Assembly (NCBI RefSeq): GCF_002276045.1 | Contig: NZ_NQMR01000050.1 | Coordinates: 1-56,189 of the forward strand | Source of the DNA: Pseudoalteromonas sp. NBT06-2 | GTDB taxonomy: Bacteria; Pseudomonadota; Gammaproteobacteria; Enterobacterales; Alteromonadaceae | Direction: 5' to 3' | DNA length: 56,189 nt | Shown: piece by piece, positions 18,284-28,041 of the stretch | Position numbering within the stretch: the stretch's first letter is position 1 | How the letters are laid out: every line of letters starts with the position of its first letter | The notes under the pieces: model-generated | The model's database searches: none | The model's input: the letters and a program-made list of their open reading frames with translations, nothing else | What the model was told of the DNA's origin: nothing | Made by a program: the position numbers and the translations under genes

Positions 18284-19108
18284 TCAAATATCCTTCGTAT
18301 CAATGAGCATGTCCTTTTGTAATTTTAGCGCTAATTCTAAATCAAAATGTGTATTTTGTATTGATTTAATAGGCACTAGCCCCATCAAACTATTACAACA
18401 AAATATTACTGGTACTTTTTTTAAATCATTTAGCGTAATTTTTGATTCGATTAGCTGTATTTTTGAAGCTAAATACTCTCGGTAAACCCCTTTAATACCC
18501 GCTTGATCTAATTTAGGCGTAAACCATTGTCCATTTACATAATAAATCAAATTAGCGATTGAGGTTTCTATCACATTATTATTTAAATCAAGTACAATTG
18601 TATCTGACCAAGCATTTTCTGTTATTTCTTGTTTAATAAGTACTTGTTCAAGTCGATTTAATGTTTTCATTCCCGCTAAAAGAGGTTGTAAACCTAATTT
18701 AATACTTGAAACTTCAAGTGCAATACCATCAAATTTTAACGCATCATAATGATTTGGATAAGATAATAAACTTAGTATTAAAACTGGATTTTGCTCTAAT
18801 GGTTGCCCATAACCACGACCACCAGAGCCTCTAGTGATCGTTATTTTTAAAACTGCACACTTTTGACCCAAACAAAGCTGCTTAATTGATTGTTCAAGCC
18901 TGTTGAAGTTAATTTCAGGAAAGCCCAAACGACTTTGGCACTCAACTAATCTAAGTTTATGAAAGTGCCAATGTGCTATTGTGCCCTTAATAACTTTTGT
19001 AGTTGTAAAAAAGCCATCTCCATAATTCAGGCCTCTATCCGTTAATGGAATAGAGTGAGCAGAGTCTGTATTTGTTATTGTTGTATAACTATTTATTTTT
19101 GTTGTCAT
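18284..19108 (-). CDS. pabC: Aminodeoxychorismate lyase
   Basis: A 274-residue fold-type IV pyridoxal-phosphate enzyme that makes p-aminobenzoate for folate. DRGLNYGDGFFTT marks the N-terminal substrate loop and the cofactor lysine is in AGMKTLNRLEQVLIK. ETSIANLIYYVNGQWFTP and ITRGSGGRGYG are also typical. Placement between fabF and mltG supports PabC over branched-chain aminotransferase relatives. A mini repeat and the fabF terminator separate it from fabF, so it probably has its own promoter. Confidence 0.9.
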   Translation of the reverse strand: MTTKINSYTTITNTDSAHSIPLTDRGLNYGDGFFTTTKVIKGTIAHWHFHKLRLVECQSRLGFPEINFNRLEQSIKQLCLGQKCAVLKITITRGSGGRGYGQPLEQNPVLILSLLSYPNHYDALKFDGIALEVSSIKLGLQPLLAGMKTLNRLEQVLIKQEITENAWSDTIVLDLNNNVIETSIANLIYYVNGQWFTPKLDQAGIKGVYREYLASKIQLIESKITLNDLKKVPVIFCCNSLMGLVPIKSIQNTHFDLELALKLQKDMLIDTKDI

Positions 19109-19109
19109 A

Positions 19110-19173
19110 TATACTCATGTTCCCCCAAAATACAGAATTCAGTTGGCGTTAGAAACGCTTTAAGCATGGGTAT
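19110..19173. repeat. Mini copy F of the TATACCCATG repeat family
   Basis: It opens TATACTCATG and closes GCATGGGTATG, with a short AATTCAG-containing middle. At 64 bp it keeps only the ends. It lies between the pabC start and the fabF terminator. Confidence 0.5.
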
Positions 19174-19176
19174 GTA

Positions 19177-19202
19177 AAAAGCCTGACATATGCCAGGCTT
19201 TT
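19177..19202 (-). terminator. Terminator after fabF
   Basis: AAAAGCCTG pairs with CAGGCTTTT. On the minus strand the stem is followed by a T-run, and it lies about 50 bp after the fabF stop. Confidence 0.75.
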
Positions 19203-19250
19203 AAAAATTGTCTCTGGTGATGTTATTATACCCTCAGAGGTATTTTTTGT

Positions 19251-20489
19251 TTATATTTTTTTGAAAAGTAATGAACCATTTGTACCGCCAAAACCAAATG
19301 AGTTACATAAAGTATAATCTAACTTGGCATCACGGGCTGTAAAAGGCACGTAATCAAGATTACAACCTTCATCAGGATTGTCTAAATTTATCGTAGGTGT
19401 CACTTTTTGATTCTCTAAAGCAAGGATACTAATGATTGATTCAACAGAGCCTGCTGCGCCTAATAAATGCCCCATCATAGACTTAGATGAACTGACCATC
19501 ACATCTTTTGCTGCATCACCAAACACTGATTTAATTGCTGCTGTTTCGGCTTTATCACCCGCATTGGTCGACGTACCATGTGCATTGATATAACCTACTT
19601 GGTCTGCATTAATTTTTCCATCATTTAGTGCGTTCACCATAGCAGCAGCACCACCAGAACCATCAGCTGGAGGAGACGTCATGTGATATGCATCCCCACT
19701 CATACCAAAACCTGATAGCTCAGCATAAATTTTCGCACCTCGAGCTTTAGCTTGTTCATATTCTTCAAGTACAATTACGCCCGCACCATCTGATAATACA
19801 AAACCATCACGATCTCTGTCCCAAGGACGAGAAGCCGTAGCAGGATCATCATTACGAGTAGAAAGCGCGCGAGCAGCATTAAATCCCCCCATACCAATTG
19901 GCGTACAAGCACGTTCAGCACCGCCGGCAACCATAGCATCTGCATCACCATATGCAATCATACGCGCAGCATGACCAATATTATGTAAGCCTGTTGTACA
20001 TGCAGTTGCAATTGAGATATTTGGTCCACGTAAGCCGTGCATGATAGATAGATGACCTGAGATCATATTGATAATAGTAGAAGGCACATAAAATGGAGAT
20101 AATTTACGAGGTCCACTTTTAAGCATTTTTATATGGTTTTCTTCGATAAGGCCTATACCGCCAATACCGGCGCCAACAGCCACACCGATACGGTCAGCAT
20201 TTTTTTCTGTTATTTCTAAACCAGAATCTTTAAGTGCTTGAACGCCTGCAGCAACACCATATTGAATGAATAAATCCATTTTCTTAGCATCTTTCTTTGG
20301 CATATATTGTGTTGCATCAAAATCTTTAATGTTACCAGCAAACTTAGTACCAAAATCTGACGTGTCGAAGTGAGTTATGATATTAATACCACTGTCACCA
20401 TTTAATAAACCTTGCCAGGTTGATGCTACATCGTTGCCTAACGGTGTTAACATACCTAAACCAGTTACTACAACTCGACGTTTAGCCAC
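19251..20489 (-). CDS. fabF: Beta-ketoacyl-ACP synthase II FabF
   Basis: A 412-residue thiolase-fold condensing enzyme for fatty-acid elongation. The catalytic cysteine is C164 ([12 protein letters not shown]), and the two catalytic histidines are in [11 protein letters not shown] and [11 protein letters not shown]. Length and the opening [20 protein letters not shown] are those of KAS II. It follows acpP after a hairpin at 20602-20625, and ends at the terminator at 19177-19202. Because fabH is absent from its usual place in this cluster, elongation here is complete but the initiating synthase must be encoded elsewhere. Confidence 0.97.
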   Translation of the reverse strand: MAKRRVVVTGLGMLTPLGNDVASTWQGLLNGDSGINIITHFDTSDFGTKFAGNIKDFDATQYMPKKDAKKMDLFIQYGVAAGVQALKDSGLEITEKNADRIGVAVGAGIGGIGLIEENHIKMLKSGPRKLSPFYVPSTIINMISGHLSIMHGLRGPNISIATACTTGLHNIGHAARMIAYGDADAMVAGGAERACTPIGMGGFNAARALSTRNDDPATASRPWDRDRDGFVLSDGAGVIVLEEYEQAKARGAKIYAELSGFGMSGDAYHMTSPPADGSGGAAAMVNALNDGKINADQVGYINAHGTSTNAGDKAETAAIKSVFGDAAKDVMVSSSKSMMGHLLGAAGSVESIISILALENQKVTPTINLDNPDEGCNLDYVPFTARDAKLDYTLCNSFGFGGTNGSLLFKKI

Positions 20490-20601
20490 AGAATCCTCCA
20501 GGGAATAATTTAAATATTGGGGAATGTTTAAAATTTGATTAAATAATAATTTTCATAAAAATGATTATTTAATTAACTTAGATAAAAAGCGATAGATACA
20601 A

Positions 20602-20625
20602 TAAGGGCAGCTAATGCTGCCCTTA
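20602..20625 (-). terminator. Hairpin downstream of acpP
   Basis: Perfect ten-base arms (TAAGGGCAGC / GCTGCCCTTA) with a four-base loop, 17 bp after the acpP stop. There is only a weak T-rich tail. It probably ends most acpP transcripts and lets a fraction read into fabF, matching the high demand for ACP. Confidence 0.65.
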
Positions 20626-20641
20626 GAATCAAAAAATTTGA

Positions 20642-20878
20642 TTATTCAGCGTGAGCTTGAACGTAATCAATTGCAGATTGAACTGTAGTGATTTTTTCAG
20701 CTTCTTCATCTGGGATTTCAGTATCGAACTCTTCTTCAAGAGCCATTACTAGTTCAACTGTATCTAAAGAATCAGCACCTAAATCATCAACAAATGAAGC
20801 TTCGTTTTTAACTTCTTCATCTTTAACACCTAACTGCTCAATTACAATTTTTTTTACGCGGTCTTGAATATCGCTCAT
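20642..20878 (-). CDS. acpP: Acyl carrier protein
   Basis: A 78-residue, very acidic four-helix protein. The phosphopantetheine attachment serine is S37 in [18 protein letters not shown]. The sequence is close to the enterobacterial AcpP. It carries growing acyl chains for FabD, FabF, FabG and PlsX. Placed between fabG and fabF as usual. The 286 bp gap before it probably holds its own promoter. Confidence 0.98.
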   Translation of the reverse strand: MSDIQDRVKKIVIEQLGVKDEEVKNEASFVDDLGADSLDTVELVMALEEEFDTEIPDEEAEKITTVQSAIDYVQAHAE

Positions 20879-21164
20879 TCTTTTTTCCTTTATTAAAAAA
20901 CGCCAATGCGTTATTTTCAGATTGTGGCGTAGTTTACGTTGCTAAAATGTCTGATTCAAGTATTTGCTTCGACTTTTTTTCTGGTCAAACCTCTTAAATC
21001 AGAAATTAATAGTTTATCGCTTATTTTCGCAGCAATATCAAGTGAATTTACTGATAAATCAAGATTGATTGTAATTAACTTGACATAAGTTGTGACAATT
21101 TTTTTATATATTACCAAAAACTAAAAATTATATTAAATTGAATTTATATGCTGTTTATTAAGCT

Positions 21165-21911
21165 TTAAATCATATACATACCACCATTTACATGGATAGT
21201 TTCACCAGTCACATATGCCGCAGCATCTGATGCTAAATAAGTTACCGCGGCAGCAATCTCATCAGGGTTACCTAAGCGCCCAGCTGGTACATTTGATAAT
21301 GTAGCAGCTTTTTGTTCATCCGTTAACTCATTTGTCATGTCTGTTTGAATAAAACCAGGCGCAACTACGTTTACTGTAATACCGCGAGAAGCAACTTCAC
21401 GCGCCATAGATTTAGAAAAACCAATTACGCCTGCTTTAGCGGCTGCATAATTTGCTTGTCCTGCATTCCCCATCGTGCCTACAACAGAACCAATATTAAT
21501 AATACGACCTGAGCGTTTTTTCATCATTGGACGTAAAACAGCTTTAGAAAGACGGAAAATAGAGCTTAAATTGGTGTCAATAATGTCATCCCACTCTTTA
21601 TCTTTCATACGCATTAATAAATTATCACGTGTGATACCTGCATTATTAACTAATATATCTAAATCACCAAAATCGGCTTTAATCGCATCAAGTGTTGCTT
21701 TAATAGAGTCACTGTCAGTTACATTTAAAGCATAACCTTTACCAGCTTCACCTAAATATTCACTGATTTTAACAGCACCAGACTCACTTGTTGCAGTACC
21801 GGCAACAATTGCACCTTGTGCAACAAGCATTTGTGCGATTGATTTACCAATACCACGACTTGCACCAGTAACTAAGATAACCTTACCGGTTAATGAAAAT
21901 AAATTACTCAT
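21165..21911 (-). CDS. fabG: 3-oxoacyl-ACP reductase FabG
   Basis: A 248-residue short-chain dehydrogenase using NADPH to reduce 3-oxoacyl-ACP. The cofactor loop is TGASRGIG (residues 16-23), NNAG is at about 89-92, and the catalytic S142, Y155 and K159 are in NIGSVVG and YAAAK. The ending YVTGETIHVNGGMYM is characteristic of FabG. It starts 19 bp after fabD and is cotranscribed with it. Confidence 0.97.
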   Translation of the reverse strand: MSNLFSLTGKVILVTGASRGIGKSIAQMLVAQGAIVAGTATSESGAVKISEYLGEAGKGYALNVTDSDSIKATLDAIKADFGDLDILVNNAGITRDNLLMRMKDKEWDDIIDTNLSSIFRLSKAVLRPMMKKRSGRIINIGSVVGTMGNAGQANYAAAKAGVIGFSKSMAREVASRGITVNVVAPGFIQTDMTNELTDEQKAATLSNVPAGRLGNPDEIAAAVTYLASDAAAYVTGETIHVNGGMYMI

Positions 21912-21930
21912 AATTTTAAACTCTTACTTA

Positions 21931-22863
21931 TTAAAGCGTTAATGCTTTATCAAAAGATGCAACATCATTAACTGATGCACATGAAACTGATTTATCAATA
22001 CGTTTTACTAAACCTGATAATACTTTGCCAGGACCAAATTCATAACTAGTCACAATACCTTCACTTACAAGTTTCTGTACTGTTTCAGTCCATCTAACTG
22101 GGCAGTATAATTGACGAACTAAAGCATCTTTTATCGCTTTGCCATCAATTTGCACTTTAACATCAACATTATTGATAACTGATACTTCTGGCGTATTAAA
22201 TGTTAAAGAGTCTAAATCTTTTGCTAATTTTTCAGCCGCAGGTTTCATCAGAGCACAATGAGATGGCACACTAACAGCTAATGGAAGTACACGTTTTGCC
22301 CCCGCTTCTTTACATGCAACAGAAGCGCGCTCAACCGCTTCTTTACTACCTGCTATTACGACTTGACCCGGTGAATTAAAGTTAACCGCTGATACCACAT
22401 CGCCATTTGCATTTAGCTCACAAGATGCAACCACTGCATCATCAGCTAAACCGATCACGGCAGCCATAGAACCAGTGCCTGACGGTACTGCTTCTTGCAT
22501 GTATATACCACGCTTTTCTACTAATTTAACAGCGTCTGTTAATGAAACAACCCCCGCACATACAAGTGCCGAGTATTCGCCTAAACTATGCCCTGCAAGT
22601 ACATCTGGTTTTTGACCATTTTGAGCTAACCAATGGCGGTAAATTGCAACACTCACTGTTAATAATGCAGGTTGCGTTCTATGCGTTTCATTTAGCCTTT
22701 CACTTGGACCATTTAAAACTAAATCTGTTAAGTCATAACCCAAAGCAGCAGCAGCTTCATCAAATGTTGCTTTAACTTCTAGAGATGTTTCAAGTAGCTC
22801 GGCTAACATACCTACTGATTGAGACCCTTGTCCCGGAAATAAAATTGCTAATTTTTCAGACAT
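21931..22863 (-). CDS. fabD: Malonyl-CoA:ACP transacylase FabD
   Basis: A 310-residue acyltransferase that loads malonyl groups onto ACP. LFPGQGSQSVGM forms the N-terminal oxyanion loop. The nucleophile is S93 in AGHSLGEYSALV. The histidine is in SVPSHCALMKPAA and QVVIAGSKEAVERA is also typical. In most gammaproteobacteria fabH lies directly upstream; here the upstream 314 bp holds only a hairpin repeat before plsX. Confidence 0.97.
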   Translation of the reverse strand: MSEKLAILFPGQGSQSVGMLAELLETSLEVKATFDEAAAALGYDLTDLVLNGPSERLNETHRTQPALLTVSVAIYRHWLAQNGQKPDVLAGHSLGEYSALVCAGVVSLTDAVKLVEKRGIYMQEAVPSGTGSMAAVIGLADDAVVASCELNANGDVVSAVNFNSPGQVVIAGSKEAVERASVACKEAGAKRVLPLAVSVPSHCALMKPAAEKLAKDLDSLTFNTPEVSVINNVDVKVQIDGKAIKDALVRQLYCPVRWTETVQKLVSEGIVTSYEFGPGKVLSGLVKRIDKSVSCASVNDVASFDKALTL

Positions 22864-23177
22864 TTTTTATCCAATATATCTTTTTATTAATATTTGACTT
22901 ATTTGAAAGACCTAGCACAACAAGAGATTTCAATTGTACTTTGGGCAACACTAATAGTCATATCCGTAATAATTTATTTTTTTGAGAATATAACGCTCTT
23001 TTATATACTCATGCTACATGGAAATTCGCGATTTCAGCAAGTCGAGTAGCACGGGTATATAGGATATTCTAGTGTTTCGTTATTCTGTGATAGCGAACAC
23101 TTTTTCTAAATCGGGTTTAATCCGAATTTTTTTGAGCCGTTAGTCTCAATAGAAAAAATAATGAATGCATAAGATCC
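22864..23177. other. Gap between plsX and fabD where fabH is normally found
   Basis: No open frame or fabH remnant is visible in either direction. The gap holds repeat copy B (23004-23059), and a short inverted sequence at about 23114-23130 (TCGGGTTTAATCCGA) followed by Ts on the plus strand. The fabD promoter is presumably at the fabD end. Confidence 0.6.
23004..23059. repeat. Mini copy B of the TATACCCATG repeat family
   Basis: Only 56 bp: TATACTCATGCTACATGG, then CGATTTCAGCAAGTCGAG, then TAGCACGGGTATA. The two ends can pair with each other, so it folds as a single hairpin. The core and long arms of the full-length copies are missing. This looks like a deletion derivative. Confidence 0.7.
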
Positions 23178-24206
23178 CTAATCGCCTTTATTTATCATCT
23201 CTTCGAATTTGCGCCGGATTTTTTCTGGAAGTTGACGTTCAACCTCTCTTACAGCTTCTTCGATTGCTGCTAAAAAAGCTTTTTTGGAAGCATTACCATG
23301 GCTTTTAACAACAATACCGCGCAATCCTACCAGACTTGCACCGTTATACTGGTCGGGGTTCACTCTTTTATAGAGTTTTTTTAATACAGGGAACAATAAA
23401 AGTGCTAAAAATTTATTAAATAAGCTTTTATTTAATGCTTTTGTTAATTTATGCACGATAAGTTTTGCAATACCCTCACATGTTTTTAATGCAACATTAC
23501 CGGTAAACCCGTCACATACAATCACATCAGCTTTACCTGTGAAGATATCATTACCTTCAGAGTAACCAATATAATTAATGTGCTCGCTAGATTGTAATAA
23601 TTTGGCTGCTTCTTTTATGCTTTCGTGACCTTTTATTTCTTCTGCGCCCATATTTAATAAACTCACCTTGGCTGAGCCTATATTTTGAGCTTGCTCTGCA
23701 ACAACAGAGCCCATCACTGCAAATTGAAATAATACATCGCTATCACAAGCGACATTAGCGCCTAAATCGAGTAAATAAACTGGCCTAGGTGTTTGTGTTG
23801 GTACAGTTGAAATAAGCGCGGGGCGTTTAACGCCAGGTAACATTTTCAATACATAATGTGCCATCGCAAGTAATGCACCTGTATTACCAGCTGTAACACA
23901 TGCTTGCGCTCTACCCGATTTAACTAAATCAAGGGCAATTCTCATTGAAGAGTCTTTTTTATTACGTAATGCAAATGAGGGTAAATCATCATTATTTACG
24001 ACTTCAGAACAATGTTCGATTTGAATTCTTGGATGAGTTAAAGCTTCTAACTTTTTAAGTTCACAGCGAATTTGACGTTCGTTGCCACATAAGATCAACG
24101 TGAGATGATCTATTAACTTTACTGCTTCTATAGCAGCTGGAATAGATGAACGGGGGCCGTAATCGCCCCCCATTATATCTAACGCTATGGTTAGATTATT
24201 AGACAT
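23178..24206 (-). CDS. plsX: Phosphate acyltransferase PlsX
   Basis: A 342-residue peripheral enzyme that turns acyl-ACP into acyl-phosphate for glycerophospholipid synthesis. The opening [21 protein letters not shown], plus [14 protein letters not shown] sequence ([16 protein letters not shown]), [13 protein letters not shown] and [16 protein letters not shown], are family hallmarks. It lies 13 bp after rpmF in the conserved yceD-rpmF-plsX order. Confidence 0.96.
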   Translation of the reverse strand: MSNNLTIALDIMGGDYGPRSSIPAAIEAVKLIDHLTLILCGNERQIRCELKKLEALTHPRIQIEHCSEVVNNDDLPSFALRNKKDSSMRIALDLVKSGRAQACVTAGNTGALLAMAHYVLKMLPGVKRPALISTVPTQTPRPVYLLDLGANVACDSDVLFQFAVMGSVVAEQAQNIGSAKVSLLNMGAEEIKGHESIKEAAKLLQSSEHINYIGYSEGNDIFTGKADVIVCDGFTGNVALKTCEGIAKLIVHKLTKALNKSLFNKFLALLLFPVLKKLYKRVNPDQYNGASLVGLRGIVVKSHGNASKKAFLAAIEEAVREVERQLPEKIRRKFEEMINKGD

Positions 24207-24219
24207 AAAATAGTTTCCG

Positions 24220-24387
24220 TTAAGAAATTACTTTAACGCCTTTGTAATAACCGTCTGCAGTTACGTGGTGACGACGGTGAGTCTCACCTGATACTGCATC
24301 AACTGTTAAAGTTGGGTTACTGATCGCGTCATGAGAGCGGCGCATGCCACGTCTTGAACGAGATTTCTTACTTTTTTGTACTGCCAT
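24220..24387 (-). CDS. rpmF: 50S ribosomal protein bL32
   Basis: A 55-residue basic protein starting [20 protein letters not shown] and ending YYKGVKVIS, clearly bL32. The TADG-containing C-terminal part lacks zinc cysteines, as in enterobacterial L32. It has an AGGAGA site before the start at 24387. It sits ten bases after the yceD stop and just before plsX, its normal place. Confidence 0.97.
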   Translation of the reverse strand: MAVQKSKKSRSRRGMRRSHDAISNPTLTVDAVSGETHRRHHVTADGYYKGVKVIS

Positions 24388-24397
24388 AAGTCTTCTC

Positions 24398-24922
24398 CTA
24401 AGAATCTTTCTTAAGTTGTTTCAAAATATCAAATGGATTTGGTTTTTCATCTTCTTCATCAATTTCTCCAAAGCTTTTAGCTTCTTCAGAATAATGACAA
24501 GATGACTCCTCATGCATAGGTACTATTGGAATCATTAATATTAATTCATCTTCAAGAAGACTATAAATATCAATTTCCCCATCTTCGTCAAGCTCAACCG
24601 GTTCATAACGGTCAGGCAAGTCATCAGACTCAGCACCCATTTTTATCGGAGAATAAGCAAAGCTCATCTCCAAATCCAACCCTAAATCGTCATTACATCG
24701 CTGACACAATATCAAAGCTTTAGTTTTAACGTCGCCGCTAATAGCAACCAAACCTTGATGGTCTTCTTTGCAATGAATTTTTACCTCTATCTGACCAACT
24801 AATGCCTTTAAAGCTTTTCCTAAACGAGAAAACTCAGTTTGCTCAATACAACCTTCATAAGATAGTTGATGGTGAGCAGATTTTGCAGGATTAATTTTTA
24901 CAGGAATCTTTACCTTTTGCAT
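24398..24922 (-). CDS. yceD: YceD family protein (DUF177, 23S rRNA accumulation protein)
   Basis: A 174-residue acidic protein with the YceD pattern: [20 protein letters not shown] with its paired cysteines, a [20 protein letters not shown] centre, and [14 protein letters not shown]. In plants and Escherichia coli the family is linked to 23S rRNA accumulation. It overlaps nothing, and is directly followed by rpmF, so the two are expected to be cotranscribed. Confidence 0.92.
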   Translation of the reverse strand: MQKVKIPVKINPAKSAHHQLSYEGCIEQTEFSRLGKALKALVGQIEVKIHCKEDHQGLVAISGDVKTKALILCQRCNDDLGLDLEMSFAYSPIKMGAESDDLPDRYEPVELDEDGEIDIYSLLEDELILMIPIVPMHEESSCHYSEEAKSFGEIDEEDEKPNPFDILKQLKKDS

Positions 24923-25037
24923 AGGGGCAGCATCTTATAGATAGTTAACTGTATAGTCAAAATAAAAATGATACTTTCCTTTGCATTTATTCTGTTAGCG
25001 ACATATTCTGCAAAAAAGTAATCAAATTAATATAATT

Positions 25038-25631
25038 ATGACTCCAAAGCTTATTTTAGCCTCTACATCACCCTTTCGTAAGACCCTTTTAGAAAAATTT
25101 AACATTTCTTTTTTAGTTGCATCACCAAATGTTAATGAAACTGCATATGATAATGAGACTGCACATGCATTGGTTGAACGGCTCTCGATTGAAAAATCTA
25201 AAGCGATCAAAGACAAATTTGATTCTGGAATTATAATTGGTTCTGACCAAGTTGCTTTATTTAAAGATAAAATTCTGGGAAAACCACATACAAAAGATAA
25301 AGCGATTAAACAACTATCAAGCTTCAGTGGCCAAAAGGTGACTTTTTTAACAGGACTTGCCTTATATAATATCGAAACGAATAAAGTTATTAGTACTGTC
25401 GAGCAATATCAAGTTCAATTTAGAGATTTAACACCTAAACAAATCAATACCTATTTAAATATTGAACAACCTTTTAATTGTGCGGGTAGTTTCAAAAGCG
25501 AAGGATTAGGGGTTTGTTTATTTGAACGTTTCATAGGGGATGATCCCAATTCTTTAATCGGGTTACCGTTAATAGCTTTAAACCGTTTATTACTAGAATG
25601 GGATATTGATATATTAGATCATCAAAAATAA
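25038..25631 (+). CDS. Maf-family nucleotide pyrophosphatase (YceF-like)
   Basis: A 197-residue Maf/Ham1-fold pyrophosphatase. LILASTSPFRKTLLEKF is the N-terminal substrate loop, IIGSDQVALFKDKILGKP holds the catalytic aspartate, and AGSFKSEGLGVCLFERFIGDDPNSLIGLPL (seen in parts AGSFKSEG and DDPNSLIGLPL) ends the active site. The divergent pairing with yceD is the arrangement of E. coli yceF, whose product hydrolyses 7-methyl-GTP. Function is inferred from that match. Confidence 0.92.
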   Translation: MTPKLILASTSPFRKTLLEKFNISFLVASPNVNETAYDNETAHALVERLSIEKSKAIKDKFDSGIIIGSDQVALFKDKILGKPHTKDKAIKQLSSFSGQKVTFLTGLALYNIETNKVISTVEQYQVQFRDLTPKQINTYLNIEQPFNCAGSFKSEGLGVCLFERFIGDDPNSLIGLPLIALNRLLLEWDIDILDHQK

Positions 25632-25642
25632 TAAATTACATA

Positions 25643-25907
25643 TATACCCATGTTACTTCAAAATACATGTTTCAGAGCTCTCTGAACAAACCCAATTCAA
25701 AGCCTATTGATGCAAAAATTAGGCACCTTAAAAGCAACGCAACGATGAAGTGGGTTTGCTCAAAAGCTACGTCTCGGGGAGTTTAAACAGGGGTTATGCT
25801 ACGTTATTAATTTTGATAAGGGAACAACCATTATCTTCAATTAATGCCTGACCTAAATCCTGTTTCATTCTCGCTGAAATCGTGCATTTTTAGGTGTCAT
25901 GGGTATA
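25643..25907. repeat. Copy C of the TATACCCATG repeat family (265 bp, full length)
   Basis: It begins TATACCCATGTTACTTCAAA and ends GGTGTCATGGGTATA. Read in reverse it aligns over its whole length with copy E, including the block GAGCAAACCCACTTCATCG (here reversed at about 25741-25761) and the core at 25802-25832. Arms at 25778-25799 and 25854-25875 are partly complementary. Confidence 0.85.
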
Positions 25908-25941
25908 AAACACAGTCAATAAATCATAACTAAAATAGTAT

Positions 25942-26982
25942 TTAACTCGTCTTGCCTTCTTCAATATTTCCTAACAATACAGCTAACCAGCGCCCTTCAT
26001 TACTCGCTTCAAGTGCGATTTTAACTATCATGGTTAAAGGCACTGATAGCAACATGCCTACTGTTCCTAATAACCAGCCCCAAAATATTAAAGATAAAAA
26101 CACCACTAAAGTAGATAAACCTAAACCTTTGCCCATGAATTTTGGTTCAACAACATTACCCATTAAGGTATTAATTGTCATATAGCCTATCGCGACTATG
26201 CCAGCTATCGCGGGTCCTTGTAGCACTAAAGCAAGTAGTACTGCTGGAATTGCCGCTATCATAGAGCCTATATTTGGAATATAGTTAAGAATGAAAGCCA
26301 ATACGCCCCATAGTACAAAATAATCAACATTTAAAACCCAAAGAAAAATACCTGCAAAAACGCCAGTACCTAAACTTACTAGAGTTTTAATGGCTAAATA
26401 AGAATTAACTGAATCTAAAAACCGGTCAATATGCTGCATTTTCATTTGCGGGTCGGCCAAAGCCAAATGCACTTTTTTGCTCACCACTGGAGCTTCAAAC
26501 AACATAAAAATTGCAGTTAATACAATAAGAAATAAATTCGCCATAACAGAGCCTAATCCCGATAATGTATTCGCTGCAACATCAATGACTTTAGAAGGAT
26601 CAAAGAAAGATAAAATCTGCTCTTTATCTAATAAAATATTATATTTAGCAGCAATATCAACTAGCCAGACAAATTTTTCATTTAGTAATAATTTATATTC
26701 TGGTAAGCTTTCGGAAAAATCGTTAAGAGATTGTCCAACAAGGCCCGCAACAGACATACCTACTAGAATAATTAATATAAAAACAATTACGATAGCAAGT
26801 GATTTAGGGACTTTAAATTTTGCCAAGTAATTAATTAGTGGATTACAAATAATCGCAATAAATAAAGCTAATAACATAGGCACTATAATATCGCTTGACA
26901 TTTTTACTCCAGCTAATATCACAACTAATGCTGCAAACATTACAAATGCTTTATTAGCGCCAAACAACTTCTCCTGTGACAT
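25942..26982 (-). CDS. AI-2E family (PerM-type) membrane transporter
   Basis: A 346-residue protein with about seven or eight membrane segments and the AI-2E transporter signature in its second half: VLWGVLAFILNYIPNIGSMI, AIGYMTINTLMGNVVEPKF and GKGLGLSTLVVFLSLIFWGW. Such proteins have been linked to autoinducer-2 export and, in other members, to ion or proton transport, so the substrate is open. It stands alone between repeat copy C and the divergent YfcH-like gene. Confidence 0.85.
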   Translation of the reverse strand: MSQEKLFGANKAFVMFAALVVILAGVKMSSDIIVPMLLALFIAIICNPLINYLAKFKVPKSLAIVIVFILIILVGMSVAGLVGQSLNDFSESLPEYKLLLNEKFVWLVDIAAKYNILLDKEQILSFFDPSKVIDVAANTLSGLGSVMANLFLIVLTAIFMLFEAPVVSKKVHLALADPQMKMQHIDRFLDSVNSYLAIKTLVSLGTGVFAGIFLWVLNVDYFVLWGVLAFILNYIPNIGSMIAAIPAVLLALVLQGPAIAGIVAIGYMTINTLMGNVVEPKFMGKGLGLSTLVVFLSLIFWGWLLGTVGMLLSVPLTMIVKIALEASNEGRWLAVLLGNIEEGKTS

Positions 26983-27135
26983 TCAATTTCCTTGCACTTT
27001 TAAATTTGATGATAATGGTGATTTCTGACTATACTTATACTTAATACCTGTGCCTAATACAATTTATTTATATATTGAAGGTACTAATTTTCAGTTAAAT
27101 ACAGACAAAAAATACATTTTTCAATCGAGGACTAA

Positions 27136-28041
27136 ATGAATATATTAATTACGGGAGGTACTGGTCTCATTGGCAGTGCATTAATTCCATTTTTAGATAA
27201 CCATCATAAAGTCACTATATTGACCAGAAACGCAACCAAGGTGTATGTGAAAATAGGTTCGCATATACAGGCTATTAATAAATTGTCTGAAATAAACTTC
27301 AACCAATTAGATATCATTATTAATTTAGCGGGAGAAGCTATCGCAGATAAACGTTGGAGTAAAAAACAAAAACAAAAAATAGAACAAAGCCGTTGGCAGC
27401 TAACACAAGATATCGTAGACGAAATAGAAGGTGCCGAAACGCCACCTCACACATTTATTTCAGGCAGTGCAATCGGGTTTTATGGCAGACAAAATAATCA
27501 TCCTATTGATGAATCTTTTAACGAATGCACACAAGAGTTTAGCCATACATTATGCAAAGAATGGGAGTCTATAGCCCAAAGAGCAAGTTCAGACAAGACC
27601 CGTGTCTGTATCTTAAGAACTGGCATTGTATTATCCTCTCAAGGCGGCGCACTTACAAAAATGTTACCAGCATACAAATTTGCATTAGGAGGCCCTATTG
27701 CTGATGGTAGTCAAATAATGTCCTGGATCCATATTGACGACTTGATTGGTATCATAATGTATTTAGTTGAAGAAACCACACTAAAAGGCATTTTTAATGC
27801 TACAGCACCAAACCCAGTTTCCAACGCTGAGTTTTCAAGCCTATTAGCTGAATCATTAAAAAGGCCTAACTTCTTTAGAGTACCAGCAAAAATACTAACA
27901 TTGATACTCGGTGAAATGGCCGAACTTTTAATTTATGGCCAAAATGTGCAGCCAAATAATATTATCAAAGTAGGTTATCGCTTCCATTACCCGCAGCTAA
28001 AAGAAGCATTTTTACATTTATTAAGACATCACTCTGAGTAA
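27136..28041 (+). CDS. TIGR01777-type NAD-dependent epimerase/dehydratase (YfcH-like)
   Basis: A 301-residue extended SDR-fold protein. The nucleotide loop is ITGGTGLIGSALIPFL (residues 4-19), with INLAGEAIADKRWSKKQK following, then SGSAIGFYGRQNN, and a C-terminal DUF1731-like region (VPAKILTLILGEMAELL). The family is widespread and its reaction is unknown; epimerase is only the fold name. It converges with ybbP, overlapping it by 21 bp at the 3' ends. Confidence 0.88.
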   Translation: MNILITGGTGLIGSALIPFLDNHHKVTILTRNATKVYVKIGSHIQAINKLSEINFNQLDIIINLAGEAIADKRWSKKQKQKIEQSRWQLTQDIVDEIEGAETPPHTFISGSAIGFYGRQNNHPIDESFNECTQEFSHTLCKEWESIAQRASSDKTRVCILRTGIVLSSQGGALTKMLPAYKFALGGPIADGSQIMSWIHIDDLIGIIMYLVEETTLKGIFNATAPNPVSNAEFSSLLAESLKRPNFFRVPAKILTLILGEMAELLIYGQNVQPNNIIKVGYRFHYPQLKEAFLHLLRHHSE

